64,000 nucleotides of DNA. It comes from Anaerolineae bacterium (GTDB lineage Bacteria > Chloroflexota > Anaerolineae > 4572-78 > J111). Numbering within the stretch: the first letter of the stretch is position 1; every line of letters begins with the position of its first letter. Both the position numbers and the translations under genes were made by a program. The notes below the pieces were generated by a model. That model was not told the origin of the DNA, made no database searches, and was given only the letters and a program-made list of their open reading frames with translations. This document shows, piece by piece, positions 1 through 8,964 of this stretch. The stretch covers positions 264,167-328,166 of the forward strand of contig JAJVIM010000007.1 of assembly GCA_022071955.1 (NCBI GenBank), written 5' to 3'.

Positions 1-651
1 CGCGCCGTAACCGAAGCTATCACCCCAGCCAACAACGGTGCCGTCAGATTTGAGCGCCAGGCTGTGCACGTACCCGGCGGCAATCGCCACCACATTGCCC
101 AGGCCGGCCGGCGGCGCAGCCTGACCATTGGAGTTATCGCCCCAGGCAACGACTGTGCCGTCAGATTTGAGCGCCAGGCTGTGGGCGTACCCGGCGCTAA
201 TCGCCACCACGTTGCTCAGGCCGGCCGGTGGCGTCGCCTGGCCGGCATCGTTACGCCCCCAACCGATGACAGTGCCATCCGCCTTGAGCGCCAGGTTGTG
301 ATACGCTCCGGCGCTGATTGCCACCACATCGCCCAGGCCAGCCGGCGGTGTCGCCTGACCGAAAAAGTCATAGCCCCAGCCGACGACGGTGCCGTCCGAT
401 TTGAGCGCCAGGCTGTGACCACCGCTCAGGTATTCACCCCCAGCGCTAATGGCTACCACATCGCTGAGGCCGGCCGGCGGCGTTATCTGGCCGTACCAGT
501 CAACACCCCAGCCAACGACGCTACAGGCGGGTGGCTCTTCTGCCGGAAAGGCGTAGGCCGCCGGGGTAACGTTTAATCCCAGCACCAGCAGCAGGGCCAG
601 CAGCCAACTGCTTCGGCGAATTAGTTTGGCTGTAACAAACTTGTTTAGCAT
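1..651 (-). CDS. Secreted RCC1-repeat protein, N-terminal part (runs off left edge)
   Basis: The minus strand is open from an ATG at 651 to the window edge (217 codons), so the protein is cut at its C-terminus. The start is supported by a GAGGAG ribosome site about 7 bases upstream. Residues 1-35 form a signal peptide (positively charged start, Leu-rich core, a cleavage-like AYA). After it come four complete and one partial repeats of about 39 residues, each with VVGWG, GQATPPAGL, VVAISAG and HSLALKSDGT, the pattern of RCC1/alpha-tubulin-suppressor beta-propeller blades. Such repeats build a seven-bladed propeller used for binding; the ligand cannot be told. It is probably exported. The apparent plus-strand reading frame over the same bases is an artefact of the repeats. 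Confidence 0.85.
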   Translation of the reverse strand, partial: MLNKFVTAKLIRRSSWLLALLLVLGLNVTPAAYAFPAEEPPACSVVGWGVDWYGQITPPAGLSDVVAISAGGEYLSGGHSLALKSDGTVVGWGYDFFGQATPPAGLGDVVAISAGAYHNLALKADGTVIGWGRNDAGQATPPAGLSNVVAISAGYAHSLALKSDGTVVAWGDNSNGQAAPPAGLGNVVAIAAGYVHSLALKSDGTVVGWGDSFGYGA

Positions 652-853
652 TATTTTTCTCCTCTATTCTACTGACTGTTGATTGGTTTTCTTGTTTGCA
701 AAATTGATTTCACAGCGCCGGGTCACCGGCTGGTCAAGCGTTGGGGGAATAGGCCTCACCTCCCTGAAAGTAAATTGGGATCATTGTTTGATTCGTGACG
801 GTAAGTCTCCTGATAGGTTTAGCTTTTGAGTAGGCTTATGGCTTTCCCTCCTG

Positions 854-1060
854 TTACTCGGATGGTATAATTTGGCGATGCGTTTCGACCAATTCAATCC
901 GCAAAGCCGTTAGCAAGGCTTCCAGATCAACAAACCCGCGGTGCTGGCCCGTGGCCGGCATCTCCAGCATAAGCCGAACGCTCAAGGTCTGGGAAGCCGG
1001 GCTGTACTCGGCCTGGCTGCGGATGATGAAAGTGCAATTGATGGTCGGATTGGTGGTCAT
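854..1060 (-). CDS. Small 68-aa protein divergent from the SARP regulator
   Basis: A 68-residue product from the ATG at 1060. The frame stays open further upstream, but that would run into the neighbouring regulator gene, so the internal ATG is preferred; no strong ribosome site is visible. The sequence has a FIIR segment, a SPASQTLSVRLMLEMP strand pattern and a C-terminal GFVDLEALLTALR segment. From general knowledge, similar short proteins (FIVR...GxVEH...F.DLxELLxFI) often sit next to SARP/STAND regulators in Chloroflexota; I infer that this is one of them. Function is unknown. The 70 bases between the two divergent starts would have to hold both promoters. Confidence 0.55.
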   Translation of the reverse strand: MTTNPTINCTFIIRSQAEYSPASQTLSVRLMLEMPATGQHRGFVDLEALLTALRIELVETHRQIIPSE

Positions 1061-1130
1061 AAACGCAGTATAGCCATCCACTGCCAAAAAAACGCCAATC
1101 AAACGCCAATGTTGATCCAATATCGGTGCT

Positions 1131-4100
1131 ATGAAAGAATTGCTACGTTTGACCTTGTTAGGACCGCCCCAAATCCTGCTGGATGATCGGCCTCTGACAG
1201 ATTTTTCCACCAACAAAGCCCAGGCTCTTCTCTTTTACCTGGCCGTCGCCGCCCACCCCGGCGCGGGCCATCCCGCCGCCCATAGCCGCGACGCCCTGGC
1301 TACTTTACTGTGGGGGGAGATGACGGACGCTAGAGCCAAAAAAAACCTGCGGACAGTACTGCCCGAATTGCGCCGCCTGGTTGGTGATCATTTGCAGATC
1401 GAACGCCAAAGCATCGCCTTTGACCCCACTCGCCCCTATTGGCTCGATGTGGCGGTGTTCCAGCGTGACCTGACGCCGGGGCCTTCACCGGTGGGCCTGG
1501 CCGCCCGGCAGGCTGCCGTCGATCTCTACCGGGATGAATTTTTGAGTGGTTTTTATGTCAACAACGCGCCTCACTTTGAGGAGTGGGTTCTGGAGCAGCG
1601 CCAACGATTTCACATTCTGGCGGTGGAGGCCCTGTTTTCGCTGGTCAGCGAATATGTGCAGGCTGCCAACTATAATGCGGCGCTCACTACCAACCACCGG
1701 CTGCTCTTACTCGAACCCTGGTCGGAGCCGGCCCACCGGCAGCAAATGTTGATCCTGGCCCGCCGGGGCGATCGCAGCGCAGCGCTGGCCCAGTTCCAAA
1801 TTTGCCGGGACATCCTGGCCGCAGAGTTTGGAGTGGAACCATTGGCCGAGACTATCGCCCTTTATGAACAGATTCGGACTGGCGCGTTAGGAGAAACGGC
1901 CACCACGAACCCGGCCCAAGAACTGGTGGTAAAGGAGACGGGCCAACGCCCCACGGGCGTCCCGTCTATTTTTGTCAACGAGCGCGATCTGCCCCAGCAG
2001 ATAATGTTGTTTGGCCGGCAGCGGGAGTTGGAACGCCTGCAAAAGTGGGTCAGCGAAGAGGGGTGTCGGCTGGTGGGTATTTTTGGCATGGGGGGCCAGG
2101 GCAAGAGTGCGCTGGCCGCGGCATTGGCGCGCAGCCTGGCCGAACCTTCCCCTGCCGGAGAGAGGGCAGGGGCGAGATTCCAGCAGATTATCTGGAAATC
2201 TCTGTTGAATGCCCCACCTCTGGCTGAGGTTATGCAGGAATGGGTTTACGCCCTTTCCGGGCAAACGGTGACCAACCTCCCCCCCAGCCTGGACCAGCAG
2301 TTCAGCCAATTGCTGCACTATTTGCGTCAACAGCGCGCGTTGTTGATCCTTGATAACCTGGAAAGCCTTATGCAGAGTGATGGCCGCAGCGGTATCTACC
2401 GGCCCGGGTATGCGGCCTACGGGCAGCTCATTCGTTACCTGGCTGAACGCGAGCACCGCAGTTGCCTGCTGCTGACCGGTCGCGAGCGTCCTCAAGATCT
2501 GACCGCGGTTGAAAAGGATCTGCGTGCCGTCCGTTTTTTGTCGTTGCCCGGCTTATCATCGGACGCTGGCCGCGAGTTGCTGGCTGTTGGCGGCGTGGGC
2601 GGCGATGCCGCCATGCTGACCGGCCTGACCCGGCATTATTCGGGCAATCCGCTGGCGCTCAAGCTGATTGCCGAGACGATTGGCAGTCTCTTTGCCGGCA
2701 GCGTTAACGCCTTTTTAGAGGCCGACGCCGGCATCTTTGATGATATTCGCGATGTGTTGGACCAACAGTTTGCCCGCCTGACCCCGCTGGAGCGAGAAAT
2801 TATGGGCTGGTTGGCGATTGGGCGCGAACATGTTTCCTTCCCGGTTTTGCGCAATCTGCTGGCCCAGCCGCCGGCCTCACGTTTGATTCTGGAGGCGATT
2901 CGCTCCCTGCAGCGTCATTCGCTGCTGGAAAATTACGGGGACCACTTTGGGTTACAAAATGTTGTGCTTGAATACACCACTGCCTGGCTTGTTGATAATA
3001 TTTGCCAGGAGCTTATCAATGAAGGGCCGCCGGCCAGGCCACAGGAAGCCAGCGAGATAAGTCAGACGGGGCTATCGCCCTCATCTTTTTTAAATGCGTA
3101 CGCCTTGATTCTGGCCCAGGCCAAAGAATACGTGCGGGCCAGCCAGACACGGCTGCTGCTGCAGCCGGTCGCCGAACAGTTGGTAGCGCAGTTGGGGGCT
3201 CGCGGGGCCGAACACCGGTTGCAAGGGCAATTGGTCCGTCTGCGCACAGCTCCTCCCGGTCCAGGTTACGCCGCTGCCAATCTGCTGCATCTGTTACTCC
3301 AGTTAGGGGCGAACCTGCACGAGTATGATTTTTCGCAGCTCTACTTCCGGCAACTTTACTTGCGGGGAGCCAGTTTGCCCCAGACCAACTTTGCCCGGGC
3401 CGAGATCGTCGATAGCGCCTTTACCGAACCGTTTGGCCTGATCTACACCGCCGTGTTTAGTCTTGATGGACAGTACGTGGCTGCCAGCACCAGCGAAGGT
3501 GCTATTTACATTTGGCGCACGGCAGACCAACAACTGGCGCAGGTGATTCAGGCCCATCAACATGCAATCAAACACATGAGCATTGGTCAGTGGATCACGG
3601 CCGAGGGTGAACGCTGCCTGGTGCTGGCCAGCGCCAGTGACGACAAGAGCGTTGGCATTTGGGTTTTGAGCACACAGGGGCAAGTGCGCCGCCATGTTCG
3701 ATTAGCGCACCCCCAGCAGGAGGCGGTGGTTGCCGTGGACTTGCACCCAAACGGTCAGCGCGTGACCAGTGTCGACATCGATGGTCGGGTTTTTGTGTGG
3801 GACATAGGCGAACACCAAAATCCTCAACTGGTTCATCATTTTGCCACCGCTTTCACGCGTATTCGGCTGGTAGCCTTTAGCCGGGATGGTCAAACTGTGG
3901 TCATTGGGCATCGGGATGGCACGGTACGGCTGTGGCAAACAACAACCGGGAAAGTGAGTTTGCAACTGGCGGGAACTACGGGCTTGATTTTTACCCTGGC
4001 ATTAAGCCAGGATGGGCAGATGCTCGCCACCGGCGGCCGGGAGGGACACCTTTCGTTGTGGCGATTACCCACAGGAGAATTGCACCAGGTGATCGAAACC

Positions 4101-5504
4101 AAAACGGGCGCCATTCGATTTCTGGCCTTCAGCCCGGACGGGAAATTTTTGGCCAGCGGCCATCACGAGGATTTAGCCATCCGTTTGTGGGCCATCGATG
4201 CGCGGGCGCAGTTGCACCTGCAGCGGACCCTGCTGGGGCATACCCAAACAATTTGGTCGATTGCCTTTGATCCAGCGCCGGCGGCCCAGCCAGAGGCACA
4301 CCGGGGTGGAAACCGCGGTGAAACAAGGCAGCGCCTCGTCACCGGCAGCAGCGATCATACGGTGCGGGTGTGGGATGCAGAAACGGGCCACACCCTTTAT
4401 ATGCTGCGCGGCCAACCGCGAGTGCTGGCTGCCCACACGGTTCGCCAACTCCCGCCAACGCTATTGGACGGCCAGGCAGGTGAACCCCAGACTCCAGAGT
4501 GGGTGTTGGCTGCTGCCGGTTATGATCAATTGATTCATCTGTGGCAGGGACAAGGGAACGCGGTCGGCAGCACCCGCCGGGTCCTGCGTGGCGCGCGTGG
4601 CCCGCTTTATGCCGTTGCCATCAGCCCGGATGGCCGCAGCGTCGTCGCTGGCGGCTATGACAGAACCATCTACCTGTGGGATTGGGCCAGCGGACAACTG
4701 CGGCAGACCTTTGGCGGGCACACCAACTCCGTCTACGCGCTCGCCTTTCACCCCGACGGCAAGTTACTGGCCAGCGGCAGTGGGGATGGCACCATTCGGC
4801 TTTGGCTGGTGCCGGAGACGAAAGACGGCCCGGAGAGCGTGGCCGATGGGGCTTTGGTTGCTCAACCCGTGGCTGTGCTCCAGGCCGATCTGGACGTGGT
4901 CCATGATCTTGCTTTTAGCCCAAATGGTCGTTTCCTGGCGCGGGGTGGCTCAGACCGTTTGCTACGCCTGTGGGATATGACGCAGCGCCACTACCCCGAA
5001 TTGGTGGCAGCGCGCAGACAGGTGCAGGACGAAAGTGAAGAGGATATCTTTGCGGTTGCCTTTAGCCCGGACGGGTCAAAAGTGGCCTGTAGCGGGAACC
5101 ATCTGATCCATATTGTAGACGTGGCGAACAGTACGGAGTCGCTAATCCTGCAGCGCCATACCGCCTGGATTTATTCGGTCGCTTTCAGCCCGGACGGGGA
5201 ACTCCTGGCCAGCAGCAGCGCCGATTGCACCGTCTGCCTCTGGCAGGTTGCTACGGGCACCCTGCGCGCCGTTTTGCGCGGTCATCGGGAGGCAGTCTAC
5301 AAAGTCGCTTTTACGCCGGAAGGCGCGATGGTCGTCAGTTCCAGTTTCGATGGCTCGCTCAAATTCTGGGACAGCCAGACCGGCGAATGTGTCAACACGT
5401 TAGCTGTGGAAGGCCCTTATATCGGCATGAACATCACCGGCCTTACCGGAGTGACCCAGGCCCAAACCGCGGCCTTAAAAGCATTGGGCGCTGTCGAGTT
5501 GTAA
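1131..5504 (+). CDS. SARP-type regulator with NB-ARC/STAND ATPase and WD40 propellers
   Basis: A 1457-residue signalling regulator. Residues 1-100 look like the winged-helix DNA-binding part and 110-250 the bacterial transcriptional activator (BTAD) part of SARP proteins. A P-loop NTPase follows with Walker A GMGGQGKSALAAALA near residue 318 and Walker B LLILDNLES near 405, then a helical region. From about residue 765 there are roughly 14 WD40 blades (repeated FSPDGxxLASGSxDGTIRLWD), enough for two seven-bladed propellers. STAND proteins of this build hold an inactive ADP state until a ligand on the propeller triggers ATP-driven oligomerisation; here the output would be transcription. The target genes are unknown. 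The ATG at 1131 starts the SARP homology but has no clear Shine-Dalgarno. Confidence 0.9.
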   Translation: MKELLRLTLLGPPQILLDDRPLTDFSTNKAQALLFYLAVAAHPGAGHPAAHSRDALATLLWGEMTDARAKKNLRTVLPELRRLVGDHLQIERQSIAFDPTRPYWLDVAVFQRDLTPGPSPVGLAARQAAVDLYRDEFLSGFYVNNAPHFEEWVLEQRQRFHILAVEALFSLVSEYVQAANYNAALTTNHRLLLLEPWSEPAHRQQMLILARRGDRSAALAQFQICRDILAAEFGVEPLAETIALYEQIRTGALGETATTNPAQELVVKETGQRPTGVPSIFVNERDLPQQIMLFGRQRELERLQKWVSEEGCRLVGIFGMGGQGKSALAAALARSLAEPSPAGERAGARFQQIIWKSLLNAPPLAEVMQEWVYALSGQTVTNLPPSLDQQFSQLLHYLRQQRALLILDNLESLMQSDGRSGIYRPGYAAYGQLIRYLAEREHRSCLLLTGRERPQDLTAVEKDLRAVRFLSLPGLSSDAGRELLAVGGVGGDAAMLTGLTRHYSGNPLALKLIAETIGSLFAGSVNAFLEADAGIFDDIRDVLDQQFARLTPLEREIMGWLAIGREHVSFPVLRNLLAQPPASRLILEAIRSLQRHSLLENYGDHFGLQNVVLEYTTAWLVDNICQELINEGPPARPQEASEISQTGLSPSSFLNAYALILAQAKEYVRASQTRLLLQPVAEQLVAQLGARGAEHRLQGQLVRLRTAPPGPGYAAANLLHLLLQLGANLHEYDFSQLYFRQLYLRGASLPQTNFARAEIVDSAFTEPFGLIYTAVFSLDGQYVAASTSEGAIYIWRTADQQLAQVIQAHQHAIKHMSIGQWITAEGERCLVLASASDDKSVGIWVLSTQGQVRRHVRLAHPQQEAVVAVDLHPNGQRVTSVDIDGRVFVWDIGEHQNPQLVHHFATAFTRIRLVAFSRDGQTVVIGHRDGTVRLWQTTTGKVSLQLAGTTGLIFTLALSQDGQMLATGGREGHLSLWRLPTGELHQVIETKTGAIRFLAFSPDGKFLASGHHEDLAIRLWAIDARAQLHLQRTLLGHTQTIWSIAFDPAPAAQPEAHRGGNRGETRQRLVTGSSDHTVRVWDAETGHTLYMLRGQPRVLAAHTVRQLPPTLLDGQAGEPQTPEWVLAAAGYDQLIHLWQGQGNAVGSTRRVLRGARGPLYAVAISPDGRSVVAGGYDRTIYLWDWASGQLRQTFGGHTNSVYALAFHPDGKLLASGSGDGTIRLWLVPETKDGPESVADGALVAQPVAVLQADLDVVHDLAFSPNGRFLARGGSDRLLRLWDMTQRHYPELVAARRQVQDESEEDIFAVAFSPDGSKVACSGNHLIHIVDVANSTESLILQRHTAWIYSVAFSPDGELLASSSADCTVCLWQVATGTLRAVLRGHREAVYKVAFTPEGAMVVSSSFDGSLKFWDSQTGECVNTLAVEGPYIGMNITGLTGVTQAQTAALKALGAVEL

Positions 5505-5982
5505 GGGGGTGTTCCGGGGCTGCATTACCCTCGGCCACCGGCAACACATATCAGCCATCGCTGTTACTGCCGTTCACAACCTGAAACGATAATCAAATAC
5601 TGCTTTTGCTCGAACCCCTGCCCCTGTGGTTTTGCCATCGGCCCCGAAAAAGAGCGCACCTGCTCTGTCGCGGTGGTGAAAAGCTACCAGGTTATAAATG
5701 ACGAAGACTGTCATTTCACTTACTGTTTTACCGCGGTCAGACTCTCTTACGCCGCAGATGATCACGCGCGCCGACCTGGCGGCTGTCTACGGGGGGTTGA
5801 AACCGACCCAACCGAAGCCGGGCGTCTCCGCCAACAGGCGCAGGAGATTGTGCAAGCCATTGCCGGCAACATCAGCAATTCTGAACTGCGTGCATCGTTT
5901 CTTGGTTTGGCGGAAGTTCGGGAAGTGTTGTCAGGCGCTGTGCATTGAACCGGATTTTATCCTGTTTCAACTGGCTGTGCTG
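5505..5982. other. Gap holding a gene remnant
   Basis: About 480 bases between the WD40 regulator and the convergent SDR gene. The only recognisable content is the remnant listed at 5802-5948; no promoter, terminator or complete gene could be supported. Confidence 0.5.
5802..5948 (+). pseudogene. C-terminal remnant of a TPR/ATPase signalling protein
   Basis: The plus frame ending at 5948 reads TEAGRLRQQAQEIVQAIAG followed by ISNSELRASFL, AEVREVL and a stop. This is the tail commonly seen at the C-terminus of large tetratricopeptide/AAA or cyclase-type signalling proteins in Chloroflexota (ARE-IV--IA--I-D-ELRASFL---VR-VL). Nothing upstream in the frame resembles the helical repeats that should precede it, so it is probably the surviving end of a deleted or frameshifted gene. 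The boundaries are approximate, and chance resemblance is possible for so short a piece. Confidence 0.45.
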
Positions 5983-6768
5983 TCAGCTCATCACCAGCCC
6001 GCCGTCAACCTCAATAGCCTGCCCGGTCAGGTAGCGAGAATCTTTGCTGGCCAAAAAAGCAACCACCCCGGCAATTTCCCACGGTTCGGCCATCCGTTTC
6101 ATGGGGCAATCATTGGCGCGCATTTGCAGCCATTCCTCGCCGGTCAATCCGTCGCGCGGGCCAATCGACTCGGCCACATGCCTGACCATATCGGTGAGGG
6201 TATTCCCGGGGCAAATGGCATTCACCGTTACTCCAAAGGGAGCCAGCTCCATCGCCACGGAGCGGGTTAAACCGATGACCCCGCTTTTGGAGGAGGAGTA
6301 ACCGGCCTCGTGAGGCCAGCTTGTTTTACCGGCCATCGACGAAATATTGATGATGCTGCCGGATTTTTGCGCCATCATTGTTTTGGCCACCGCCTGATTG
6401 CACAAAAAAACGCCGGTCAGGTTAACGTTGAGCACCCGCTGCCACTGCGCCAACGACAACTCCGGCAGCGGCGCGCTGGCATGAATCCCGGCCGATGTTA
6501 CCAGCACATCCACCCGCTGCCAGCGACTCAGCGTGGTTTCCACCGCCGCCTGCACGCTGGCCGGGTCGGTTACGTTGCAGGTCAGGGCGATCGCCTCTAC
6601 GCCATAGTCTCGGCATGCGGCCGCGGTGGCCTCGTTGGCCGGCTCATTTAAATCAAGGCAGGCGATATTGGCCCCTTCTTCGGCAAATCTAACGGCGCAG
6701 GCGCGGCCAATGCCGTTGGCCGCGCCGGTGATGATGGCTACCTGTTCAGCAAAGCGTTTGGGATTCAT
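5983..6768 (-). CDS. SDR family oxidoreductase
   Basis: A classical short-chain dehydrogenase of 261 residues, normal for the family. It has the NAD(P)-binding TGAANGIG motif at the N-terminus, the structural N/TSAG segment, the catalytic Ser in IINISSMAG and an intact YSSSK (YxxxK). It should oxidise a hydroxyl or reduce a ketone on the substrate handled by this cluster. The longer frame starts at 6807, but ATG 6768 is chosen because a GTGAGG ribosome site precedes it at normal spacing and SDR homology begins there. It is the last gene of the minus-strand cluster, about 95 bases after its SDR neighbour, with which it shares the SSMAGK segment and overall build, suggesting paralogy. Confidence 0.9.
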   Translation of the reverse strand: MNPKRFAEQVAIITGAANGIGRACAVRFAEEGANIACLDLNEPANEATAAACRDYGVEAIALTCNVTDPASVQAAVETTLSRWQRVDVLVTSAGIHASAPLPELSLAQWQRVLNVNLTGVFLCNQAVAKTMMAQKSGSIINISSMAGKTSWPHEAGYSSSKSGVIGLTRSVAMELAPFGVTVNAICPGNTLTDMVRHVAESIGPRDGLTGEEWLQMRANDCPMKRMAEPWEIAGVVAFLASKDSRYLTGQAIEVDGGLVMS

Positions 6769-6863
6769 TCCGACCTCACTTTTATGGGACCTACGCAGTT
6801 GACTCAAAACGCCCCTTCGACACGGCTATCGCCTACTCAGGGTGCGAACTGCGTCACTCCTTT

Positions 6864-7637
6864 TTAATAAAACACCACGCCGCCATCAATGTTGATCGCC
6901 TGAGCGTTAATGTAGGCGGCATCCTCTGATGCCAAAAAAGCCGCCAGCGCGGCCACATCGGCGGGCTGGCCAAAACGACCCGCCGGAATTGTTTTCAGCA
7001 CATCGGCTTCCCACGCCGCCAACGTGGTGTTGTGCCGGTCGGCCAGCGATTGGTGGGTGCTCTTTAGCATTTCGGTTTGGATTGAGCCAGGGCAGATGGC
7101 GTTGGCGGTGATGCCGTGCGGCCCTAACTCTATCGCCAGAGCGCGAGTCAGGCCCAAAACCGCGCTTTTGGTGGAGCAGTAAGCCACCTCATCGGGAAAA
7201 GCCACCTTGCCCGCCATTGAAGAAATGTTGATAATTCGGCCCCAGCGCTGCGCCACCATGTGCGGCGCGGCCAGTTGGGCGCACAAAAACATACTCTTGT
7301 AGTTTACGTCGGCAACCTTATCCCAGCGCTCCTCGCTCAGCTCGGTGAGCGGCGTGTTATCAAAGATGCCGGCGTTGTTCACCCAAATATCAATTTTGCC
7401 CCACTCAGCGACAATACTGTCAACCGCTCCGGCAATGCTTGACTTTTGCGACACATTTACCGCAAACCCCCGCGCCGGCGAGCCGGCAGCCTGACACAGC
7501 GCAACCGCCGGCGACGTATCCTGCAAATCCAGCAGAGCTACCCGGGCGCCTTCCTGCGCAAAACGCAAAGCGATGGCCTGCCCAATGCCCTGCGCCGCGC
7601 CGGTGATAACAGCCACTTTATCTTCAAACCGCTTCAT
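6864..7637 (-). CDS. SDR family oxidoreductase
   Basis: A 257-residue classical SDR with TGAAQGIG for cofactor binding, NNAGI, IINISSMAGK with the catalytic Ser, and an intact YCSTK active-site pair. ATG 7637 is preceded by GGAGG with good spacing. It lies between the saccharopine-dehydrogenase-like gene and a second SDR, all on the minus strand, and probably carries out another redox step in the same pathway. The substrate cannot be inferred from sequence; FabG-like names would be over-specific because no fatty acid synthesis genes are nearby. Confidence 0.9.
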   Translation of the reverse strand: MKRFEDKVAVITGAAQGIGQAIALRFAQEGARVALLDLQDTSPAVALCQAAGSPARGFAVNVSQKSSIAGAVDSIVAEWGKIDIWVNNAGIFDNTPLTELSEERWDKVADVNYKSMFLCAQLAAPHMVAQRWGRIINISSMAGKVAFPDEVAYCSTKSAVLGLTRALAIELGPHGITANAICPGSIQTEMLKSTHQSLADRHNTTLAAWEADVLKTIPAGRFGQPADVAALAAFLASEDAAYINAQAINIDGGVVFY

Positions 7638-7649
7638 AAAACCTCCATT

Positions 7650-7704
7650 GAAAATAGCGCCGCAGGCCGGGGGGCTTGGAGGGTAGTTCCCTCCATAACC
7701 ATTT
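7650..7704. repeat. Dispersed intergenic repeat, copy 1 (family with 14168-14225)
   Basis: About 55 bases beginning GAAAATAGCGCCGCAGGCCG and ending in a small GGAGGG/CCCTCC hairpin and ATAACCATTTT. Nearly the same sequence recurs at 14168-14225. Both copies lie just upstream (relative to the minus-strand genes) of a ribosome site. Confidence 0.75.
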
Positions 7705-7769
7705 TCTTTCTTTGATGCCGTGCCGCAGGCTGAGTCCGTCTCCTGTTAAAACAGGAGTCAGAAAAAAGG

Positions 7770-8915
7770 CTACGCCTCTGTTTCGTGTACAAGCAGCCCG
7801 TGCTGTTGCAACTCGGCGATAAATGGCGCGCCCGGCAAAAAGGCTTCCGGGGCATCGATGCCCGTGCCGGTGGAACTGCCCTCGGCCAGCAGCAGGCTGC
7901 CGGCTACCAGCGGCAAAGCCACGCATTTGGCCCAGGCGTCAGAGCCAGACCAACCGGGCTGCTCCGCCGATGGGTGGGTTGTCCACAAAATTCGGCGCAC
8001 AGGCCGGCCGGCGATAGTGCCGGTCACGTCAACGTGCAAGGCGTAGCCCCACTGCGGCTCCTGATTGGCTTCGGGGGCCTGGGCCAGATATTGCCAGATG
8101 AGGTCTCGCCGCAAAATTGGACTCTGGTTGATGCTAACCGGCCCGGATTCAAAAAAACCGTACTCAATCAGGCTCCGCATCAGCCGCATCACTTTGGGGG
8201 TAAAAGTGCCCCGCACCACCACCCGTTTTGCGCCCAGGTTGCGCGAGAGCGTGCGCGGCTCGCTATGGGGCACAATGTGCACCGGCAAACGCCCGTACGG
8301 TGGGGGAAATTCAATCTCTTTCGACTCGGCCCAGAGTGGAACCTGCACGTAACGGCCGTCGGCCACATATCCCCGCACCGAGTCGGGGCCAAATTCCCAG
8401 AAAACGCCGTGAATAGAGGCCGGCGAGAGAGCAATGGAGCGAAACGAGGCAAAACTGATCTCAATCGACTCGACGGTCTCCATTTGGCGAGCGCCGTGTT
8501 TGGCCATCATATTGGTCAGCCCGGAGCTGGAGCCGCAGCCAGCCACATACGTAACGCCGGCATTTTGAGCTTCCCGGTCAAACGCCCGCAGTTCGGGGCT
8601 GAGGCTGCTCAAGTCGATGACTTTGATATTGGTGGTGGCGATGGCCGCCCTGGCGACATTCAGCGTAAAAATTTTGGGCAGAGCATTAACCACCACCGCC
8701 GGATTGTTAGCCATCAATTCACGCAACGCAGCCTCGTTTGAGGCGTCGAGGGCGACGGCGGCTTCCGGCGGCAGGCCCCAGTCTGCGGCCAGTTGCCGGG
8801 CTTTGGCAAAGTCAACATCGGCAATGACAATCTGCTCAAACCGGTTGGAGGCAACCAGTTCCGGTGAAGCGTGCGCCCCCATTGCCCCAACCGCACCCAA
8901 AATGACGGCTTTCAT
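7770..8915 (-). CDS. Saccharopine dehydrogenase-like NAD(P)-binding enzyme
   Basis: A 381-residue protein. The N-terminal Rossmann fold starts KAVILGAVGAMGAHA, followed by IADVD, the acidic end of strand 2. The middle has VINLSS/VAGCGSSSGLTNMMA-type segments typical of saccharopine dehydrogenase and carboxynorspermidine synthase relatives, in which an amino acid or keto acid is joined or oxidised with NAD(P). ATG 8915 is selected over the longer frame to 9026: a GGAGG site precedes it, the Rossmann motif starts at residue 3, and the extension would overlap the upstream permease gene. It is about 50 bases downstream of the permease and likely co-transcribed. The exact substrate is unknown. Confidence 0.8.
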   Translation of the reverse strand: MKAVILGAVGAMGAHASPELVASNRFEQIVIADVDFAKARQLAADWGLPPEAAVALDASNEAALRELMANNPAVVVNALPKIFTLNVARAAIATTNIKVIDLSSLSPELRAFDREAQNAGVTYVAGCGSSSGLTNMMAKHGARQMETVESIEISFASFRSIALSPASIHGVFWEFGPDSVRGYVADGRYVQVPLWAESKEIEFPPPYGRLPVHIVPHSEPRTLSRNLGAKRVVVRGTFTPKVMRLMRSLIEYGFFESGPVSINQSPILRRDLIWQYLAQAPEANQEPQWGYALHVDVTGTIAGRPVRRILWTTHPSAEQPGWSGSDAWAKCVALPLVAGSLLLAEGSSTGTGIDAPEAFLPGAPFIAELQQHGLLVHETEA

Positions 8916-8964
8916 TCTGATTTTCCTCCAGCTTGAGTGTGCCCGTACCTGCCAAAGCCGCCCA

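Noticed and set aside
64..576. Plus-strand 170-codon frame over the RCC1 region
   Set aside because: It is the complement of a repeated minus-strand gene with a signal peptide and ribosome site; its periodicity only mirrors the RCC1 blades.
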